Source: Amycolatopsis oliviviridis (GTDB lineage Bacteria > Actinomycetota > Actinomycetes > Mycobacteriales > Pseudonocardiaceae). From it: 64,000 nucleotides of DNA. Within the stretch, counting starts at the first letter, position 1. The number at the start of each line of letters is the position of its first letter. The stretch lies in NCBI RefSeq assembly GCF_014654365.1, contig NZ_BNAY01000007.1:350180-414179 (forward strand). Direction: 5' to 3'. Of this stretch, positions 39,101-45,100 are shown one piece after another. Both the position numbers and the translations under genes were made by a program. The notes below the pieces were generated by a model. That model ran no database searches. It had not been told where the DNA came from and saw only the letters and a list, made by a program, of their open reading frames with translations.

Positions 39101-42100
39101 CTGACGCCTTCATCGACGCGGTCGTCACCGGTACCGCGGACCTGCGCGGGCCATGGGGACCGGCGAAACCGGTGATCGTTTCGGCCGATTCGCCGACCGG
39201 GGCGTTCGCGCGGCTCGCCGTCCATGCCGGTGGCGTGCTGGAACTCGACGGCCGCCGGCTCGGGCAGATGCTGCTGGCCGACCCGGAATTCAGGAGTCAT
39301 CTCGCCGCGGACCGGAACCGGCCGGTGGCGCTGGTGGCGTCCCACGCCGGTGCCCGGGTCAACTTCGGAGGCTTGGGTTTCGATTTCGCGGGCGCGTTGC
39401 GAGCCGAAGGATTCTTCAATCCCGTTCACGCGCCGGACGGTCCCGTGGGCTTCGCGGGCCGGATCGGCACGGCCGCGAACACCGGATTCCGCCTGGTGTC
39501 GCTCTTGCGGACCGGCGACGTGCGTGTGGAAACGCTCGTCGGCCGCGACGGTGAGGGGATCGGCTTGTTCGTCCGATACCCGGGTGACGACCGGGCCCTG
39601 CGACGGGCACGGGAGTGGGCGGAGAACGCGACGGCGGAAACCCTGGCGACCTACCGGGTCGGCGCCAGCTTCTCCCGGCCGGCCAAGGAGTCGCCGTGGC
39701 CCGCGGACACGATGCCGGTCTTTTTGATCACCGGTGGCGGGGGCCGCGGTTACCCGGCCGACCGCCAGGACGGGATCAGTCTGCGGCTCGATTCGGTGGA
39801 ACTGTCGCGGATCGCGCGCAACGACCCGGATCTGCGGGCCATGCTGGGCAGGGCCCGGGGAAAGGCCACGGACCGGCCGATCGTGCTTGTCGCCCTGGAA
39901 GGCGGTGTCCGAGGCGTCCCCGAGTTCTCGCAAGCGCTGCTGTCCGGCGGTCTTTCGCGCCCGGTGCACCACACCAAGAACAAGATCACGTTGTTCGGCA
40001 ATGGCCGCATCGCCACCGTGGGCGAGGAGTTCGAGACCGAAAGGGCGCCGCTGCCCGGCCCGCACGACATCGTCACTTACGCGATGGCCAACGAGATCCT
40101 CGGCACCCATGGCCAGTTCTTCCCGCTCCACGAGGGTGACGCCCAGGACATGTTCCTGCCCACGCGGTTCGACTCCGCCGTGCGGCAGCAGTACTACAGC
40201 CGTGAGATCGAGGAGGTCGTGGACGGTCTCACGATCAAACGGCAGGTGCCGGTCATCGCGCCTTGGGCCGGGAGCGGCGTCGCGGCGTGGTCACTCGACG
40301 GGCACGGCACCGTGGGCGTCCTCGGTTTCGGGTTGAAGACCGACCACCCTTTGCACATCGGTGACAGCGTTTGGTTCGACGGCGCCACCGCCGCGCGCAT
40401 CGTCGCCGGGACCCAGGTGTACCGGCAGGCCGCGCCGGACCCGGCGGCCCCGATCACACTCGGGCAGTGCCGGTCGATGGAACCCGCCGCCGGGGCGAAC
40501 GGACCGACGGCCGCGGAACGATTCCAGGTCGAGTGGCAGCGCATCGTGGGGCCTGCCCCCGTGTTCGGCGCCACCGCAGTCGTGAACGTGGCCGCGATCA
40601 ACGCCACCAGGGCGGTGCTCTCCGCGGGCAGGTTCGTCGAGGCGTCATCGGACGGGAGTCCCGTACCGGAGGTCCCGCTGGCCGATCTCGTGGCGAGCCG
40701 GATCGACGGGGCGGCGATCGAGTTCCCGTCGAGGAGCAAGACCGTGCCGGGAACGGCGGTCACCGACGTGCGCCGGACCGCCCGCCTGACCGCCAGGGCC
40801 GCGGCCTGGCGGCTGCGGAACGCCATGGAACCACCCGAGGTGACGATCAGCGGCTTCGGACGCCTCGGGCGGTTCACCGGGACCAGGTGGGCGACGGCGA
40901 CGGGACTGGCACGGGCGGACGCCGTCGCCGCGGTGTTCTGGGACGAGCTGACGGCCGAGGCGGCACGGCTGAACAGGCTGGGGCTGGACCTGAGCCTGGA
41001 GCAGATCACCGTCCGGGTGACCGGCGCGGTGGCACCGTCCGGCTTGCGACCCTCCGCGCGGGTCGACGTCCGGCTGACGACCCGTGACCTCGGTGAGGAC
41101 GTGCTCCGCCAGTTCGTCGGCGAGCGCGGCAACACCCCTGCCAACGTCCGGAGGCTCAACGAGATGTTCGCGGGACTGGCGCCGGGGAAGGCGGCGAACA
41201 CCACCGCGATGCTCGACGCGTCGTCCGGTTCGCCGGTGCCGCGTGGCACCGAACCCGACACCGGTATGGCGATGTTCTCCGGCGATCCTGCGATACTCGC
41301 CCGATGGCGCGCCTTCCACGACCGGCTGCCCTCCCAAGTCGGCGAGGACGGCCACGAGCCGTTCCCGGTCTTCGTAGCCATGCGGGACGGCGAGTTCGAC
41401 CTCGACGGTGAGATCGTCGGCGGGACGGAGCTGGCCGGCCGGCTCGCGCGAACCGGGATCTACCGGCAGGAGGCGGCGACCGAGCCGGAGCGGGAAGTGA
41501 CCGTCTTCGTCACCGGCCGGGACGGGGCCGCGGCCGATCGCACTCTGCGGGAGTTCGCCGAGGCCCTGCGCGGCCCGGGTCCCTACCGGCAGGTCACCGT
41601 CGCGGACTTGCCCGCGGCCAACGAGTCGTGGCAGGGAGCGGTCCACCGGATCTCCCGTCCTCGTCTGGAAGACGTCCGCTGGCTCGCGCTCTCGGACGCT
41701 CGCGGCCGGAGCTACGGCGTCGGCTTCCCGAGCGACGAGGGCACCGAGATGGCGTGGGAGACGTCGGTCGATCTCTCCACCGAGCACGCGCAGCGAGTAC
41801 TCGCCGAAAGCACCGAATCCGCCGAAGGCGCGGATGACGGCTCGTCGGTGAGCAGCGACGCCTCCGACCTCTCCGAGGAGGAGACCGAACTTCTCGCGCC
41901 GTGGGCGGACGCCACTGAGGACGGCCGGGCGAGGCCGCTGCATCTGCTGCTGGAATCCGAGGCCGGGCTGCACGTTGTCCAGCTCCAGAAGAGCGAACGC
42001 GTCCTGCGGGTCTCCGACGAGGAGATGACGCACCTGGTTTATGCGACCGATGTCTTCGCCCAGGCGAGCCGTGACCGGGTGCGGCGGCCGCTCGTCGTGG

Positions 42101-45100
42101 CCACGGACGAGCTCACCGCCGGAACGGGCGAGCGGGATCCGGCCGCTGGGCTGCTGGCCGGTTTGAGGAGACTCACCGGCCCCTGGCAGGGCTTTTCCTA
42201 CACCGGCCCGGTGCGGCACGGCAGGTTCGGTTACCTGCAGGTGCGGCCGGGCGAGCGGTTCACCGAATCACCGCTCCGGCTCGAAGACCTGGACCACGTG
42301 GTGGCCGGCTCGGTCTTCGGCTTCCCCACCGGCGCCGATCGCACCGCTGAGGCGGAGGTGTTGCGGCGCTTCGCCGGATCGGTCGAGACGGGGACAGCGC
42401 GGATCGAGGGCCCCTGGGGCGAACAAGACCCGATCTTCGTGACGCTCGACGGCGCCGCCGCGCACGTGAACCTCGGGCTGTCGAACGGCCCTCTCGTGGA
42501 GCACGACGGCGGGCGAGTGGCGCGGCATCTGCTGACGGAGCCCGCCTTCGTGGCTCAGCTGGACGACGAGCCCGCTCGGCCGGTCGTGCTGCTGTCCCGC
42601 GACGGTGCGGTGCGCAAGAACTTCGGCGGTGCCGGGTTCGACTTCGCCGGGGCATTGCGCGAAGCGGGACACTTCCCGGACGTCTACGCGCCCACCGGAG
42701 ACGTCCGCATCGAACCTGACGGCATCGTCCAGGCCGAGGGGTCGGCGTTCGAACTGGTCTCGACCTGGCGCGCCGGCGACCTGGAGATCACCGATCTGCA
42801 CTCGCCGGATCTCAGTGTGATGGTCAAGGTGCTGCGCTCGGACGGCGACCAGCAATTCCTGGCGGGTCTGCGTAGCTGGATCTCCCGGGTGAGCGTCGAT
42901 TCGTTCGCCGCCTACCTCGACGAGCACGGGCAACGCCACGACGGCCCGTGGGACCCCGACGAACCTCCGCTTCTCGTCGTCGCCCGGTCCGGGCCCGGCG
43001 GCTACGCGGCGACCCGGCGGGACGGCGCCCACGGGGTGCTCGACGCGAAGACGGTCGGCGACGTTCTGCGGGACGACGAGAACCTGCGCCTGGTCATGGG
43101 CACCGCCGGGCAGTGGCCGCTCGCACTGCTCGGAGTGGGCGCCGTGGCGGGAGGAATCCGCGACTTCGCCACCTCGATGGCCTCAGGCGGCTATTCGCGG
43201 CCGATTTTCCAGCCGCTCGGGCGCGTCGGCTTCTCGCCGACGGGCGAGCTGATCGTCGAGGGCGGTCGCGTCGAAACGGTCGGACCGATCACACCCGGTC
43301 CCGGTGACCTGGTCGGCTATCCGCATGTGGGGTCGGACGGGGTCGTGCACGGGCAGTTCTTCCCCACGCGTGACTTCGACGCCACACTGGACGTGCTGAA
43401 CGGGCTGAGGTACGCCGGTGCCGCGCAAGAGACTTATCACCGGATCTTGCCGAGCGAGGACGAGGACGTGGTGACCGCGGTCGCCGTCGCGGCCCCGTGG
43501 GCCGGCCGAGACCCGTGGCTCGTCGACGGGCACGGCCAACCCGCCAAAGGCCTCGCCTTCGCGATGGCGACCGGACGGCCGCACGTCCGGGGTGACGAGC
43601 TGTGGCTCAACGGCGAGGTCGCGGCGCGCGCGATCTACGGCAGCGAGATCTTCGCCCGGGCCGGAGCGGCGGGCCGGCCGGTGCTGCTGGGCCACTGTGA
43701 GAGCAACGCCGCTCTGCCAGGACGGCCCTCGGTCGCCTTCTACATCAAGGAAGCGTGGGAACGGGACTTCCGGCCGGTCACCCTGTGGGGAGCCGACGCC
43801 GAGGTCACGTTGAGCACCTCGGGAACGAGGGATGTCGCGATCGGCGGCCGGTTCGACGAGGTCGGCGCGGCGTCCCTCACTGGTCCGCAGACCATGGGTA
43901 GCGCGACGCCGAGTGGCGGTGGCGCCTCGGTCACCAAGGGCCCCGGCTCGTCCTCCGGCGCTCCGGCCGCGGAAGCCGCGGAACTGCCGGGCCTGAGCGC
44001 CGTCACGCACGCCGATCCCGCCGCGGTGGCAGACCTGGTGCGGCGGCTGGAAGGCATGGCGGAAGTCGCCGGACGGCGCGAGGAGCACCGGCTGCTGGGC
44101 CCGGACCTGTTCGGGTTCGGCCGGACACCGCAGGCCCCGGAAGCCTTACGCGGCTTGGATTACGATCGGCTGAGCGCGGTACAGGGTGCGCACCTGTTGC
44201 GTCGCTTGGACATGACGGTTCCCTTCCCCGACGCGCGGGCGCTGACTCCCGAAGCACTGGCGGAGGGCGAGCACGAGGTTTTCGTCTCGGAGTGGCGCGA
44301 GGACGAACTCCGGTACTGGCGGTCGCGAGGCGTGGACACCTTGCCCGCCCGGCGGGAGACTCCCCGCCTGCTGCACGGGATCTGGCTCGGCGGCCCGCTC
44401 GCGGACGGTGGCACCACCGGGGACTTCCAGGAGCGGTTCGCGGCGTCGGCGAGGACGGCGGGCGGCCGGGCGGTGCTGTGGACCGACGTTCCGCGCAGCC
44501 GCGTCGCCGCCGCGTTCGCGGAGGATTCCGACGGCTCGCTCGCCGGGGTGCGGGAGATGATCCGGTGGGCGCACGAGAACGGCGTCCACCTGGTCAACGT
44601 CGACGAGGTGTTCTCCGCGGACGCGCCGATGCGCCTCGACGCTTTCTACCGCGCCGAGCTGACCAAGAGCACCGGCGCCGGGTACGCCGAAGCGTCGGAC
44701 AGCCTCCGCATGAACGTGCTGTCCCGATTCGGTGGCCTCTACATGGACGGCGACGACGTCCTGAACGACGCCGACATCCTGCGGAAGCTGCACGAGTCGC
44801 CGTGGGGAGCCGCCCTCAGCGGCCGCCGGATGCTCGCGTCCACCGGCAGGCCCTCGGTGTTCTACAACAACAGCCCGCTCGCGATGGCCAAGGGCCATCC
44901 GCTCGCCGGGATCTACCTGGACGTGGTGGAGCAGAACTACGGGCGGACCCAGCTCGAACTTTTCCCGCAGTCGGCCATCGCCGCGCCCCGGGAGAGCCAC
45001 GCGACCCCGCGCGGCCGCACCCGGCGCAACTCGGTGATGTGGCGGACCGGACCGCTGGTGATCTCCCGGCTGATGGAGCGGCTCGGCGTCACCGAGATCC

